A stretch of 64,000 bases of DNA from a virus, in IMG/VR virus record IMGVR_UViG_3300050026_000055, positions 32,281 through 96,280 of that record; one strand, 5' to 3'. The notes under the pieces were generated by a model, which made no database searches, was not told where the DNA came from, and saw only the letters and a program-made list of their open reading frames with translations. Both the position numbers and the translations under genes were made by a program. Shown here piece by piece: positions 42,447 through 50,746 of this stretch (positions are counted from its first letter, which is position 1; each line of letters opens with the position of its first letter).

Positions 42447-42963
42447 TGGCAGTAGCATTCTTGTACCTCAATTTTGCGTACTTCATTTTAGTGTATTGCT
42501 CAACGCCTTGGCCGGGATCATATTTAGGATATAGTGCCTTCATAACTTTTTCGGCATTCCTAAATACATCGTTTCTAAACTCTCCTATTGTTTCCAAATA
42601 CAAGAGAGTAACACTTGGCCCTCTACTGTGCCCTTGATTGCACGCAACTAAGACATTGTTTCCATCTGCCAGTTTCTTGCCTATAAACTCAAGTGCGTGA
42701 TCGATACCGTCATCCGGCATAAAATGCGGATCATCTAAATCTAAAATATTTATAGCTAGAATGTTACCTTTGATGACGTACTGATAATGCGAATCTTTTG
42801 GGGCGCCTACTGTCTTGTAACCTAGTAATGCTCTGTGTCCACCCGGACCTTCCTTACAGCACCTTACGAAACTAAATCCAGACTTGTCTTCAGTCTTTGT
42901 AAAATCGTTGTCATCTCCTATGTACAGTTTGCCTCCACTCGGATGTACATAAATCTCAGTCAT
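42430..42963 (-). CDS. Dual-specificity phosphatase-like protein
   Basis: 177 residues. The active-site loop VACNQGHSRGPS fits the Cys-x5-Arg signature of cysteine phosphatases, and DLDDPHFMPDDGIDHALEFIG supplies the general-acid aspartate region upstream. The fold dephosphorylates Tyr/Ser/Thr or other phosphoesters. A second cysteine phosphatase is at 62358-63380. Placed with lysozyme and terminase genes; target unknown. Confidence 0.8.
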   Translation of the reverse strand: MTEIYVHPSGGKLYIGDDNDFTKTEDKSGFSFVRCCKEGPGGHRALLGYKTVGAPKDSHYQYVIKGNILAINILDLDDPHFMPDDGIDHALEFIGKKLADGNNVLVACNQGHSRGPSVTLLYLETIGEFRNDVFRNAEKVMKALYPKYDPGQGVEQYTKMKYAKLRYKNATANDIQQ

Positions 42964-42964
42964 C

Positions 42965-43198
42965 TTAACCTTCCAAAACTAATTTTTCTTTTTCTGCTGC
43001 CAATCTTAACTGCACCTGTGCTTCAATAACCTTTGCCATATTCGCTTCTGCTTGAACAAAAAATGATTTTAGCACTACATTTGCAAAATCAGTGGCGAAT
43101 GTCAAAGCAACGTTGTCTAACGGAACAGCAACACCGTTGTAATTCCACACGTTGCTAAACTTCTTTGCTTCATCTTTATTCACTGATGGCACTAGCAT
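42965..43198 (-). CDS. Small hypothetical protein
   Basis: 77 residues from ATG 43198 (MLVPSVNKDE), preferred over the ATG at 43204, which lies directly against GGAGGAG. NVWNYNGVAVPLDNVALTFAT is followed by a long charged helix (QAEANMAKVIEAQVQLRLAAEKE). Overlaps the preceding gene by 23 nt. Unknown function. Confidence 0.55.
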   Translation of the reverse strand: MLVPSVNKDEAKKFSNVWNYNGVAVPLDNVALTFATDFANVVLKSFFVQAEANMAKVIEAQVQLRLAAEKEKLVLEG

Positions 43199-43496
43199 CT
43201 TCATCTCCTCCGAAAATCTGATTGGACATCTTTTTTAAAACTTCTTGCGCCTCTACGCGCTCTTTTGTTTCTTTTATGTCGCCTTCGACGGTGGCACTTT
43301 TATCAGTCCATTGAATAGATTTGGTTCCATACGCTCTCTCAACCAACGAGATTGGGATCACCCCCTCAACGTACATGCATACCAGCGTGGCGTAAAGACG
43401 ACGAGACGGCTGGAGCTGCTCGTTCCTTGCTAATTTACGCAACGTAGCTATGTGTATTCTTAATGAATTTTTTGATGGTATTTTTGTAGTTTCATT
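43176..43496 (-). CDS. Hypothetical protein, candidate small terminase subunit
   Basis: 106 residues from ATG 43496. N-terminal helices (SKNSLRIHIATLRKLARNEQL, PSRRLYATLVCMYVEG) could form a DNA-binding domain, followed by a charged helix (DIKETKERVEAQEVLKKM) and an acidic tail. First gene of the packaging cluster, where the small terminase subunit is often found; this identity is inference only. A terminator hairpin sits just upstream. Confidence 0.5.
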   Translation of the reverse strand, partial: NETTKIPSKNSLRIHIATLRKLARNEQLQPSRRLYATLVCMYVEGVIPISLVERAYGTKSIQWTDKSATVEGDIKETKERVEAQEVLKKMSNQIFGGDEDASAISE

Positions 43497-43501
43497 CATA
43501 A

Positions 43502-43543
43502 ATAGAAAACGGAACACAGGGGATTTGCCCGATCTGTGTTCCG
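43502..43543 (-). terminator. Intrinsic terminator upstream of the packaging genes
   Basis: Perfect 10-bp stem CGGAACACAG/CTGTGTTCCG with a 14-nt loop, followed on the - strand by TTTTCTATTT. It would end transcripts coming from the membrane-protein genes at 44.5-43.8 kb. Confidence 0.82.
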
Positions 43544-43619
43544 CTCATTAATTGCCCCAAGAGAGGCAGGGCCGTGTTATTAAAATATTAATGTACGGCT
43601 TATTAAAAAAACTATCGTA

Positions 43620-43634
43620 GTGTATATTATACAC
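43620..43634. promoter_or_regulatory. Palindrome overlapping a TATAAT box
   Basis: GTGTATA-T-TATACAC is a perfect 15-bp palindrome. On the - strand it contains TATAAT, but no good -35 box lies 17 bp upstream, so it may be an operator or a regulated promoter for the packaging genes. Confidence 0.4.
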
Positions 43635-43644
43635 TTTCTCACTC

Positions 43645-43680
43645 CGAAAAGGAAGGAGGCCAGAGTGTTTAACTCTGGCC
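43645..43680 (-). terminator. Intrinsic terminator after 43810-44235
   Basis: 8-bp stem GGCCAGAG/CTCTGGCC with a 7-nt loop; on the - strand the following sequence is TCCTTCCTTTTC. It forms a tandem pair with the terminator at 43502, about 120 bp on. Confidence 0.65.
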
Positions 43681-43809
43681 CGAGCCGAAGAAACGTGCGG
43701 TGTTTTAAAACTCGCGCCGTTGGAGGAGGTCTTCGGCAAAATTCAAGCGGTTCGCGTAATAATACTCTCTCTTATCTTGAAGAGTGCTTCAACCGCTTGT
43801 TACAACATC

Positions 43810-44235
43810 TTACGAATTAGGACCAGCAGCGGGTGCCACAGGCGCTACAACCTTCGGCTTCAATGCGGCCACAAGGTCTGCAAAATTTCCCGTCAACGCT
43901 TCAACTGCGGCAGCATACTTAGTCTCATCAGCAACTTCATTAGCAGTCAGTAGACCGCTGTTTTTAATCAACATATCTACTGCCGGAACAGCAATTGCTA
44001 GTTTATTTACACCAGTAGCAGCAGCGCTCACCGTATTAGCAATAGCACCAGCACCAGTAACAATAGTAACCAACTTAGCCACAAACGGATCAAATGCAGC
44101 CAATCCTTCAACGCCAAGAACAACTTCAACACCAGCGCCGACTGCGGGAGCAATCCTAGCTGCTACTTGCAACGCTTTTCCTGCATCCTTCTCAGCAACC
44201 TTCAAAAAGCTTTCAAAACTAGTAACAAGACTCAT
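43810..44235 (-). CDS. Ala/Val-rich virion or membrane-active protein
   Basis: 141 residues, mostly Ala, Val and Gly with regular helices: QVAARIAPAVGAGVEVVLGV, KLVTIVTGAGAIANTVSAAATG. Lacks strong signal sequence. Its partner gene 44237-44488 encodes a membrane protein directly upstream (1-nt gap), so the pair may act together at the membrane. No family recognised; holin-like function cannot be shown. Confidence 0.55.
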   Translation of the reverse strand: MSLVTSFESFLKVAEKDAGKALQVAARIAPAVGAGVEVVLGVEGLAAFDPFVAKLVTIVTGAGAIANTVSAAATGVNKLAIAVPAVDMLIKNSGLLTANEVADETKYAAAVEALTGNFADLVAALKPKVVAPVAPAAGPNS

Positions 44236-44236
44236 T

Positions 44237-44488
44237 TTATTTTCCTTTTGTAATTTCTGTTTCTGGAAATCGGCTTATGGGCGGATTTTCCTCCGGTGTA
44301 GACCCTAATGTATTATCCATACGATGATTCATCGTTAGATTTGGTATTGGAAGCAAATGAAGGAAATGGTAAAAATATCTGTATTTCCTAGAATCAGTAG
44401 GCTGCAACTCCATTGCACCGATAGCGGCAGCAAGAACCACGAGAAGCGCACCACTAACGTGCGGCCAGTACATAGCCAAAAAATTCAT
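44237..44488 (-). CDS. Small membrane protein
   Basis: 83 residues with ribosome site GGAGGAG. One hydrophobic segment (HVSGALLVVLAAAIGAM, residues ~10-26) and a polar C-terminal half with HFLHLLPIPNLTMNHR. Resembles short bitopic phage membrane proteins of lysis or exclusion modules. Function unknown. Confidence 0.6.
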   Translation of the reverse strand: MNFLAMYWPHVSGALLVVLAAAIGAMELQPTDSRKYRYFYHFLHLLPIPNLTMNHRMDNTLGSTPEENPPISRFPETEITKGK

Positions 44489-44596
44489 AAACTCCTCCTA
44501 TCTCTATCTTTAATTATAATAACACACTCGTCAAGACCTTAGTCATGCGGCCATCATATAAGTATATAAGAACAAAGCAAATATTTTAATCTTTTT

Positions 44597-45142
44597 TTAA
44601 TCTTTGTTCTGCAAAATTAACCAAGGATGTATGATTTTATGGCAAGATTCACACAAAGGCACTATATTATCGGCAGTATTTTCTCCACCATTCATTAAAG
44701 ATATTTTATGATGTCTATGGCAAGCCAATGCTCCGCAACAATAACACACCGTATTCTTGTTAAAGGGGTGTATTCGAGTTTTCATTCTGTTAAATGCCGC
44801 TCTACGCCTACCTAACCATTTTCCGATCAATGGGCAAGAAATGGTGACAATCTTATTCATCGCCAATATATAATTTATTCTATCCTGAGTCGTAGTCTTT
44901 AGCATCTTAAAGCACGCCTCAAGTTGGGTAGACACTTCTGGATTTGAGTGATACCATACAGGCTTAGTTGCATCCTTCTTCTTTGCTCTCTTAGTTTTTG
45001 CTGCCTGCGCTGCCTGCACTTCCGCATACTCAACCGATTCCTGACGACGAACGTCTCCTAGCTGCTTTGTCTCTATAACTGGCTTATAATCAGATTTTTT
45101 ATATTCATTAATAATCCTGTCTATTTCTTGACTAAAATTCAT
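44597..45142 (-). CDS. HNH homing endonuclease
   Basis: 181 residues, ribosome site AGGAGAAAA. Basic helical N-terminal half, then HNH core: VCYCCGALACHRHHKISLMNGG and NIVPLCESCHKIIHPW. The core is closely similar to that of the HNH gene at 45693-46295 (CFCCYKPATIRHHKI, NLVPLCETCHMNIHPW), so they are paralogues. A 550-bp non-coding stretch separates the two. Confidence 0.88.
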   Translation of the reverse strand: MNFSQEIDRIINEYKKSDYKPVIETKQLGDVRRQESVEYAEVQAAQAAKTKRAKKKDATKPVWYHSNPEVSTQLEACFKMLKTTTQDRINYILAMNKIVTISCPLIGKWLGRRRAAFNRMKTRIHPFNKNTVCYCCGALACHRHHKISLMNGGENTADNIVPLCESCHKIIHPWLILQNKD

Positions 45143-45692
45143 TTTTCTCCTAAACCGCGCAGAAATTACACACTTTCTATAAGTCCTTTGTTTTCAACAA
45201 ACCTGTCCTCAGAGCAGGCTTCGCCCATTCCCTACCGGATGTCTTACGACTCCGATAAAGCTATATTACTGTATAGAATATATGGTATATACAGTAATAT
45301 ATTAATATGCTTAATGCTGGTAAATGATTGAATTGATTGGTTGTTAACCGGATCGTTATGCCGATTCTGCCAATCTTGGATGTCAACTGCCGACCTAAGT
45401 TATATCAAGCATAATAAAACACTTATACTCGACATGGCTAACAAGCGCAATGCTAATAGTCCATGTTTGGTTCAACTTATGTCCAGTGCCGCCATATCCT
45501 ACAGCGCACCTTCGGTTGTTCAGGCCGCCCTATGCAGGTTCCCGTTCCGTTCAATGCGGAACATCATCGTCTGTGTTTAGCTACCCTATTACTAGGCCGT
45601 ATAGGTTCCATAAAAGTTTTTTGAACACTTCGCAGGCATAACCGCGAGGGCTATGGGCTGCTCAAAATAACACAGGTAGATGTTGTTGTCCA
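45143..45692. other. 550-bp non-coding stretch between two HNH genes
   Basis: No convincing gene on either strand. It contains a 14-bp inverted repeat at 45262-45301 and, on the - strand, several GC-rich helices (GTTCCG/CGGAAC near 45545-45570; GGC-GAA-GCC near 45215). It could encode a structured RNA, but no group I P7 element was found. Confidence 0.4.
45262..45301. repeat. 14-bp perfect inverted repeat
   Basis: TATATTACTGTATA (45262-45275) and its exact reverse complement (45288-45301), separated by 12 nt. No T tract follows on either strand. It could be a protein-binding site or a cruciform. Confidence 0.65.
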
Positions 45693-46295
45693 TTAAGCCA
45701 AGTTTACCGCTTGCCTTAATTGACTTAGTACGCCGTTCTCGCGCACGTTGCCAGCAGTTACGACAGGCATGTATACCTGACCGCCTTGCATTTCTGGCAT
45801 CTGTTTTAGCTCTGTATGCAGAGCAGATTTATTGTCTAACTCATTATCAATTGGATTTATGAAATCCATCCACGGATGAATGTTCATATGACACGTTTCA
45901 CACAACGGTACAAGATTATAAGGCTCGTTAGTACCGCCGTTTGTTAATAAAATTTTGTGGTGCCTTATTGTTGCCGGTTTATAGCAGCAAAAACACAATG
46001 TATCTTCGTGCAACGGTAAAAGTTTATGTCTATGTGCCTCATAATAAAGTCTTTTTTTAGACAATTTAGCCACTCCGGTTTTATTTTTTGCACCTATTTT
46101 ACTGCACTTAATGAGATACCGCAAACGATCTTCAACTGTTATTAGATTTTTTTTCTTAGTTTTTGGTGTTTTTGGAGCATTATCTAACTTCTTGCGCTTT
46201 TTTGGATGCTTCTTCGCGCTGACATTGTGATTTGCATAGTTAAGTGACAGATCACGATACCGATCCCCAATCGTTTTGGCTAAACCTTTTTCCAT
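45693..46295 (-). CDS. HNH homing endonuclease
   Basis: 200 residues from ATG 46295 (MEKGLAKTIG), fixed by the promoter at 46303-46331, which leaves no room for a longer start. Basic N-terminus (KKHPKKRKKLDNAPKTPKTK), HNH core CFCCYKPATIRHHKI ... NLVPLCETCHMNIHPW, then ~60 extra residues. Paralogue of 44597-45142. The ATG starts 7 nt after the -10 box. Confidence 0.87.
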   Translation of the reverse strand: MEKGLAKTIGDRYRDLSLNYANHNVSAKKHPKKRKKLDNAPKTPKTKKKNLITVEDRLRYLIKCSKIGAKNKTGVAKLSKKRLYYEAHRHKLLPLHEDTLCFCCYKPATIRHHKILLTNGGTNEPYNLVPLCETCHMNIHPWMDFINPIDNELDNKSALHTELKQMPEMQGGQVYMPVVTAGNVRENGVLSQLRQAVNLA

Positions 46296-46302
46296 TTTCC
46301 CT

Positions 46303-46331
46303 ATTATACTCCTTTGAAGAGCAAATGTCAA
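46303..46331 (-). promoter_or_regulatory. Consensus promoter for the HNH gene
   Basis: TTGACA (46331-46326), 17 bp, TATAAT (46308-46303) on the - strand, ATG 7 nt further. Confidence 0.88.
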
Positions 46332-46344
46332 GCAAAATCTTTAA

Positions 46345-46803
46345 CTAAATCACCTTAACACTTTGGTGTGCCTTAGATAAAATGTCGCACTCTTCGTTCT
46401 TTTCTCGTGGAATCCAATCAATACATACAGTTACACCGAGTTTACGAATTTTCTTTAAAGCATTGACAGCTCGTATGTACTCGTGATAATATGGCTTATT
46501 AGAATGTGCTGACCACTTTTTGTTTAATTGATTAATAACTAACATAGAATCACCACGAACGAGTAGTAATTTAGGAAGAAAATAACCTAATGACACACAG
46601 TATTCATAAAACCAATTTAACCCTTCGGCGCACGCGAAGTGTTCGGCTAAATTGTTCGTAAAATTAGGCCCAGAACCAATGACTCCATGTTTATCAACAA
46701 CATGTCCGCTGGAAGAAGAAATCAAGAATCCATAAGCGGCCGTGCCACCGGGATTGATCGGTCCACACGAACCGTCAAAATTAAGTACATATGTTTCAAT
46801 CAT
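46345..46803 (-). CDS. Ribonuclease HI-like protein
   Basis: 152 residues from ATG 46803. All four acidic residues of RNase HI are visible: D in YVLNFDGSCG, E in NNLAEHFACAEG, D in LLVRGDSMLVI and D in KNEECDILSKA. Degrades the RNA of RNA-DNA hybrids, for example replication primers, which fits the nearby DNA polymerase. An in-frame TTG further upstream coincides with the -35 box and is rejected. ATG begins 6 nt after the -10, so the mRNA would be leaderless. Confidence 0.9.
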   Translation of the reverse strand: MIETYVLNFDGSCGPINPGGTAAYGFLISSSSGHVVDKHGVIGSGPNFTNNLAEHFACAEGLNWFYEYCVSLGYFLPKLLLVRGDSMLVINQLNKKWSAHSNKPYYHEYIRAVNALKKIRKLGVTVCIDWIPREKNEECDILSKAHQSVKVI

Positions 46804-46809
46804 AAAAGC

Positions 46810-46839
46810 ATTATAACATGCCGACCGCTTTTCTGTCAA
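46810..46839 (-). promoter_or_regulatory. Consensus promoter for the RNase HI-like gene
   Basis: TTGACA (46839-46834), 18 bp, TATAAT (46815-46810) on the - strand, ATG 6 nt further. It stands back to back with the rightward promoter at 46864, forming a divergent control region. Confidence 0.88.
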
Positions 46840-46863
46840 GAGAAAAATAAATAAAAAAAGTGC

Positions 46864-46892
46864 TTGACAAAACTGCGTCTGGGGTATATACT
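46864..46892 (+). promoter_or_regulatory. Rightward early promoter of the replication block
   Basis: TTGACA (46864-46869), 17 bp, TATACT (46887-46892). First ATG 11 nt later at 46904. Confidence 0.88.
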
Positions 46893-46903
46893 CTTTAAAT
46901 CAT

Positions 46904-47080
46904 ATGGAAAAGCCAATTTTCAAAATTACAATCGAAACCGATAAATTTACCGAAGCGGCTAGTACCGCATTCGATTACACATTTACTGGGTTGTACACAC
47001 GAATATATAGGGGACTTATATACTTAACTCCCCGAAAGACACGAAAGACACGAAAGGCAGGATATGACGGAAATTGCTAA
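46904..47080 (+). CDS. Small hypothetical protein, first in the rightward unit
   Basis: 58 residues: MEKPIFKITIETDKFTEAAS, then a Tyr-rich stretch and a basic end containing repeated RKT (from a 9-bp DNA repeat ACGAAAGAC). It starts 11 nt after a strong -10 box and overlaps the start of the next gene by 17 nt. The C-terminal part runs over an inverted repeat (47004-47023), so only the first ~30 residues look protein-like. A leader peptide or a short real gene. Confidence 0.45.
   Translation: MEKPIFKITIETDKFTEAASTAFDYTFTGLYTRIYRGLIYLTPRKTRKTRKAGYDGNC
47004..47023. repeat. Left arm of inverted repeat flanking 47064-47624
   Basis: TATATAGGGGACTTATATAC. Its reverse complement recurs at 47633-47652 with 19 of 20 positions identical. 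The two arms bracket a single GC-richer gene. Confidence 0.75.
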
Positions 47081-47624
47081 GAACACACTTGAAGTCGGCA
47101 CAAATGGAGCTGGGGAGGTAGTAGTCAATCACCCCGATTTACAGCCGGACGCAAATGGCGTCGGGCACATCGTATTCTCGCCCGAGCAGGCCCGCCAGCT
47201 AGCGTTTCTTCTTCAGCAAAAAGCACACAACGCAGAGGAAGAGATAATCGCAAAACTGCGGGCGGAAGCCGAGAAAATTCCTGTTGACCGAAGCGCTCAA
47301 GTCCTTACGAATGGCTCGCCGGTACCGACAGATCGGAGCCACACTACGCTTCGCGCCGATGGGCAGCAAGAAGGCTATGTGGTGTTGACTCCTGAAGAGA
47401 GAACCAAGGGTTTCGTTCGGCCATATCGTGACGCCTACCGCCACTTGAAATGCGGGAAGATCACAACCATGGGCCGCTCCATTGCGGAAACCTACGCCCG
47501 TGACCCAGACTTCTACACCGGCACATTCTGTATAACGTGCGGAGGGCATTTTCCGATTGGCGAAGGTGGAGAATTCGTTTGGTACGAGATGGATGGGAAA
47601 ACAGGGCCAAAGGTTGGAACTTAG
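47064..47624 (+). CDS. Conserved phage protein with CxxC motif
   Basis: 186 residues. N-terminal helical part (SPEQARQLAFLLQQKAHNAEE), then a C-terminal domain GFVRPYRDAYRHLKCGKITTM, SIAETYARDPDFYTGTFCITCGGHFPIGE, FVWYEMDG that recurs in many actinobacterial and soil phages and has unknown function. Codon choice is GC-richer than its neighbours and it is flanked by a 20-bp inverted repeat, suggesting separate acquisition. First well-supported gene downstream of the early promoter. Confidence 0.75.
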   Translation: MTEIAKNTLEVGTNGAGEVVVNHPDLQPDANGVGHIVFSPEQARQLAFLLQQKAHNAEEEIIAKLRAEAEKIPVDRSAQVLTNGSPVPTDRSHTTLRADGQQEGYVVLTPEERTKGFVRPYRDAYRHLKCGKITTMGRSIAETYARDPDFYTGTFCITCGGHFPIGEGGEFVWYEMDGKTGPKVGT

Positions 47625-47632
47625 GGAGTCAT

Positions 47633-47652
47633 GTATATAAGTCCCATATATA
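47633..47652. repeat. Right arm of inverted repeat flanking 47064-47624
   Basis: GTATATAAGTCCCATATATA, matching the reverse complement of 47004-47023 except one base. Located 14 nt before the DNA polymerase start codon. Confidence 0.75.
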
Positions 47653-47665
47653 GGTAAAGGATCGA

Positions 47666-50125
47666 ATGTCTGAAACAGCAGAACTAAAACCGATGGTATT
47701 GATGCCGCCTCTAAACCCAACACTGGTTACAGATGGCGCTGGTCTTGAAAAAATTAAATCATTTCTAAATCGATCTGTAGATAAGATTATCGGATGGGAC
47801 AAAGAAACAACTCCGACGAAGGATTTTTATTGGCGGAAGGATCGGACTTGGCAGATTGGTGACAAAACCGAGCAATACGTTGTCGATCTGCTGGCGTTCG
47901 TTGATGGAGATTCTGACCTGCTGTATTCCTGTCAAGGTGAATACGGCAAAAAGATGAGTCCTAAGTTACAGCCGGTAATTGATGTGTTTGATCCGGCATT
48001 GTGTACCAAAGAATTTTTGAAGGTCGGCGTAAATCTTGGATTTGAATATGAGCAGTCGCGTTGGAACTTCGGGCAGAGAACATGGAATTTCTATTCCGTG
48101 GATATGGTTGAGCGTGTAATTTGCGCTGGACTGCATTCGCTGAAGGATTATGACTACTATTCTTTGGCCGAAATGATGGCTCGTTATTTCAAGATGTATG
48201 TTGATAAAGAGTTGCAGACATCGTTTAATTTAAGTAACCCTCTGACGCAGGCACAAGTTGAGTATGCCGCGCTAGATACTAGGCTACCACTGGCGTTGCG
48301 TCGATCACAGCTCAAGACTATTAAAGCAGATGGACTTGAAGAGACGTGCAAAATTGAGAATGATGCTATCGGTGCATTTGTCGATATGCACATTCATGGA
48401 CAGCGCATTAATAAAGAAAAGTGGATCATACGCGACAACAAGTACCGCGCTGAAGTAGCGATAGCGATTGCCGAATTAGACAGTCATTTTCTACCAATCG
48501 TAGGTTCTAAGAACGTACAGATTACAGACGCAGAAATAGCTGAAGCCGACCTGAAGTGGAAATCATACAACAAGATTTCTGATGATGAGTTGAGTCTGAA
48601 AAATGAAATAAAGAAATCAAAAACTGCGACTGGCATAGAATTACTAATTGAAAAAAAGAATGGCCTTGAAGTTGCTCGTAAAATTGAGAAAGAATATTAC
48701 AAGCAGATAAAGTCCGAACTTGGTAAAAAACGAACCAAAGTTAACAAACTAATTGACAAGTGCGAAGGAGAAGCATTAATCAATTACGGCTCTGGTGCTC
48801 AACTGTTGGCTGTGTTTGCCGGTATGAAGGGACTCAAGAGTTTAAAAGACACTGAGGACGATACTCTTGAAAAATTCAAGAATGTTCCGGTAATTGCTTC
48901 TTTACAGAAGTTTAGGAAAGCAAGCAAGCAGGTAAGCACATATGGTATACAGTGGACACAACAGTGGGCCACTAAACCGTGTAATGAAGAAGGTTGGCTG
49001 CATCCGGGGGATGGCAGACTTCATTCTAAATTTAATCAGTTAGAGGCAGAGACAGGACGAAGTAGTAGTTCACAACCTAATGGTCAAAATCTGCCAAAGG
49101 ACAAAGATACTCGTTCTTGTTTTATCGCTGATTCACCGGATGAAGAAGAGCCGGAAGGTTATTGCTTAGTTACTGGTGATATGGCTGGTGCCGAACTTAG
49201 AATTCTAGCTGAATTGTCAGAAGAGAAGGTTTGGCTAGAAGCATTTCTAAAAGGGCAGGATGTTCATGAAGTTTGCGCCGAAATGATGTATCCGGCCGAG
49301 TGGCCGGGATGGGCAGTAGACGGTTGTGCTTTTTATAAAATCAATCCTGAAACTAATGAGCCGTTTAAGTTTAAATGCGATTGTCCTATTCATAAGGAGA
49401 AAAGAGACGAAGCTAAAGTACCAAACTTCTTGATTCCGTATGGTGGCGGTCCACCGAATCTTGCTGCACAGACCGGAAAAACTATTGAAGAGGCTAAAGC
49501 TATTTTAGCGCACCATAAAGAAAGCTTTCCTACACTTTGGAAGTATCTTGATGAAAGCGGCAAAATGGCCAAATTGAACAAAGAGTCTCGTTCAATGTAT
49601 GGTCGCAGGCGGCTGTTTCCTGATCCGACTTGGGAATTGGCAATTGAAAAAGCAAAAGATGATCGTGAAAAACAACTCAAGTTACCTAAAGAAGAGGCTG
49701 ATAAAAATGTTGCGACATTCTTAGCGTTACATAATCGTAAGCCGACAAGCGCCGAAAAATGGTTTCTTGTTCATAGAATGCCAAATCAAAAAGAAATCGC
49801 AAATGCGTATGCTGCGATGTTTAGCACAATTGAAAGAAGGGGCAAGAATCACGCAATTCAGGCTAGCAATGCTGACATAATTAAGCTGGCTATGGGCTGC
49901 GGTCACGATAAAAACGGCAAGCCTTATTTGTGGCATATTTTTCCAAAGTTAGGAGCTAAGTTGATAGCAATGATACATGACGAACTGCTTATTCAGGTGC
50001 CAAAAAGAAATGCCGCACTTGTAGTGGAGGCTATAGGCGATGCTTTTAAACGAGCGGCGGCAGAAAAATTTACTAAAATTGCCATGGAATTCGACAGCCA
50101 TGTGTCAGATTGCTGGACTAAATAA
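47666..50125 (+). CDS. DNA polymerase, family A, with 3'-5' exonuclease
   Basis: 819 residues. Exonuclease motifs: GWDKETTP (DxE) near residue 44 and YAALDTRLP (YxxxD) near 202. A coiled insertion follows. Polymerase motifs: A in VTGDMAGAELRILAELS, B in KVPNFLIPYGGGPPNLA and C in MIHDELLIQVP. The set is complete and the C-terminus is ordinary, so no intein or intron is evident. It is the replicative enzyme. Downstream is an HNH gene starting on the last base of its stop. Confidence 0.95.
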   Translation: MSETAELKPMVLMPPLNPTLVTDGAGLEKIKSFLNRSVDKIIGWDKETTPTKDFYWRKDRTWQIGDKTEQYVVDLLAFVDGDSDLLYSCQGEYGKKMSPKLQPVIDVFDPALCTKEFLKVGVNLGFEYEQSRWNFGQRTWNFYSVDMVERVICAGLHSLKDYDYYSLAEMMARYFKMYVDKELQTSFNLSNPLTQAQVEYAALDTRLPLALRRSQLKTIKADGLEETCKIENDAIGAFVDMHIHGQRINKEKWIIRDNKYRAEVAIAIAELDSHFLPIVGSKNVQITDAEIAEADLKWKSYNKISDDELSLKNEIKKSKTATGIELLIEKKNGLEVARKIEKEYYKQIKSELGKKRTKVNKLIDKCEGEALINYGSGAQLLAVFAGMKGLKSLKDTEDDTLEKFKNVPVIASLQKFRKASKQVSTYGIQWTQQWATKPCNEEGWLHPGDGRLHSKFNQLEAETGRSSSSQPNGQNLPKDKDTRSCFIADSPDEEEPEGYCLVTGDMAGAELRILAELSEEKVWLEAFLKGQDVHEVCAEMMYPAEWPGWAVDGCAFYKINPETNEPFKFKCDCPIHKEKRDEAKVPNFLIPYGGGPPNLAAQTGKTIEEAKAILAHHKESFPTLWKYLDESGKMAKLNKESRSMYGRRRLFPDPTWELAIEKAKDDREKQLKLPKEEADKNVATFLALHNRKPTSAEKWFLVHRMPNQKEIANAYAAMFSTIERRGKNHAIQASNADIIKLAMGCGHDKNGKPYLWHIFPKLGAKLIAMIHDELLIQVPKRNAALVVEAIGDAFKRAAAEKFTKIAMEFDSHVSDCWTK

Positions 50126-50706
50126 TGAGTACAAATCTGTGTGAATGTGGATGTGGAACGGAAACAAGTACTGGCAAACGTTTTGTTGTCGGGCACAATT
50201 GTAGGTGTGAGGATTTAACCGGAAAGATATTCGGTAAGTTGATAGTCATAGGGGTATCTGATAAACCAAAAAAGAGATGGAGTAGGTACTGGCTATGTCG
50301 ATGCGATTGTGGCAAAGAATATCCAGTACTTAGCCAAAGGTTAAAAAACGGCAGAAGCAAGGGATGTAGATTGTGTAATAATTATAAAAAAAGACCATAC
50401 GAGTCCTTATATAATAGGCTATGTAGTCAGGCGTTCGCACACAACAAAAATGTTAACTTAACATACAATGATTATTTATTGTTAACAGACACAAAAGAGT
50501 GCCATTATTGTGGAAAACTGGTAGTTTGGAAAGAGTACAACAACTCTGGATACGGCCATAACATTGACAGAAAAGATAACAACATTGGATATGTCAAGGA
50601 AAACTGTGTTGTATGTTGTCCGCGGTGTAATTGGGCCAAGCAGGACCAGTTTACTTACGACGAGTGGTTACAAATCGGTAAACTTATTAAGAGCTGGCAA
50701 AAATAG
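50125..50706 (+). CDS. Phage HNH-type endonuclease
   Basis: 193 residues starting on the final A of the polymerase stop. Zinc pairs CECGCG and CRCDCG...CRLC in the N-terminal half, then a nuclease core ECHYCGKLVVWKEY, GHNIDRKDNNIGYVKENCVVCCPRCNWAK in which NIDRKDN-GY replaces the usual His pair. This pattern belongs to free-standing phage homing enzymes. The polymerase gene is intact, so it sits next to, not inside, its likely target. Confidence 0.82.
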   Translation: MSTNLCECGCGTETSTGKRFVVGHNCRCEDLTGKIFGKLIVIGVSDKPKKRWSRYWLCRCDCGKEYPVLSQRLKNGRSKGCRLCNNYKKRPYESLYNRLCSQAFAHNKNVNLTYNDYLLLTDTKECHYCGKLVVWKEYNNSGYGHNIDRKDNNIGYVKENCVVCCPRCNWAKQDQFTYDEWLQIGKLIKSWQK

Positions 50707-50709
50707 TTC

Positions 50710-50738
50710 TTGACAAGATGGCTTTTGGAGAGTATAAT
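50710..50738 (+). promoter_or_regulatory. Perfect consensus promoter
   Basis: TTGACA (50710-50715), 17 bp, TATAAT (50733-50738). ATG of the next gene begins 8 nt later; AGGA lies between, so the leader would be 0-3 nt. Confidence 0.92.
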
Positions 50739-50746
50739 AGGAAAAT

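Noticed and set aside
45688-46803. Group I intron hosting the HNH genes at 44-46 kb
   Set aside because: No split coding sequence around them and no P7 pair seen.
46803-46839. Longer RNase HI N-terminus from the upstream TTG
   Set aside because: That TTG is the -35 box of the promoter, so it would not be transcribed.
47666-50125. Intein or intron in the DNA polymerase
   Set aside because: All exonuclease and polymerase motifs appear in normal order with no nuclease or splicing block inside.
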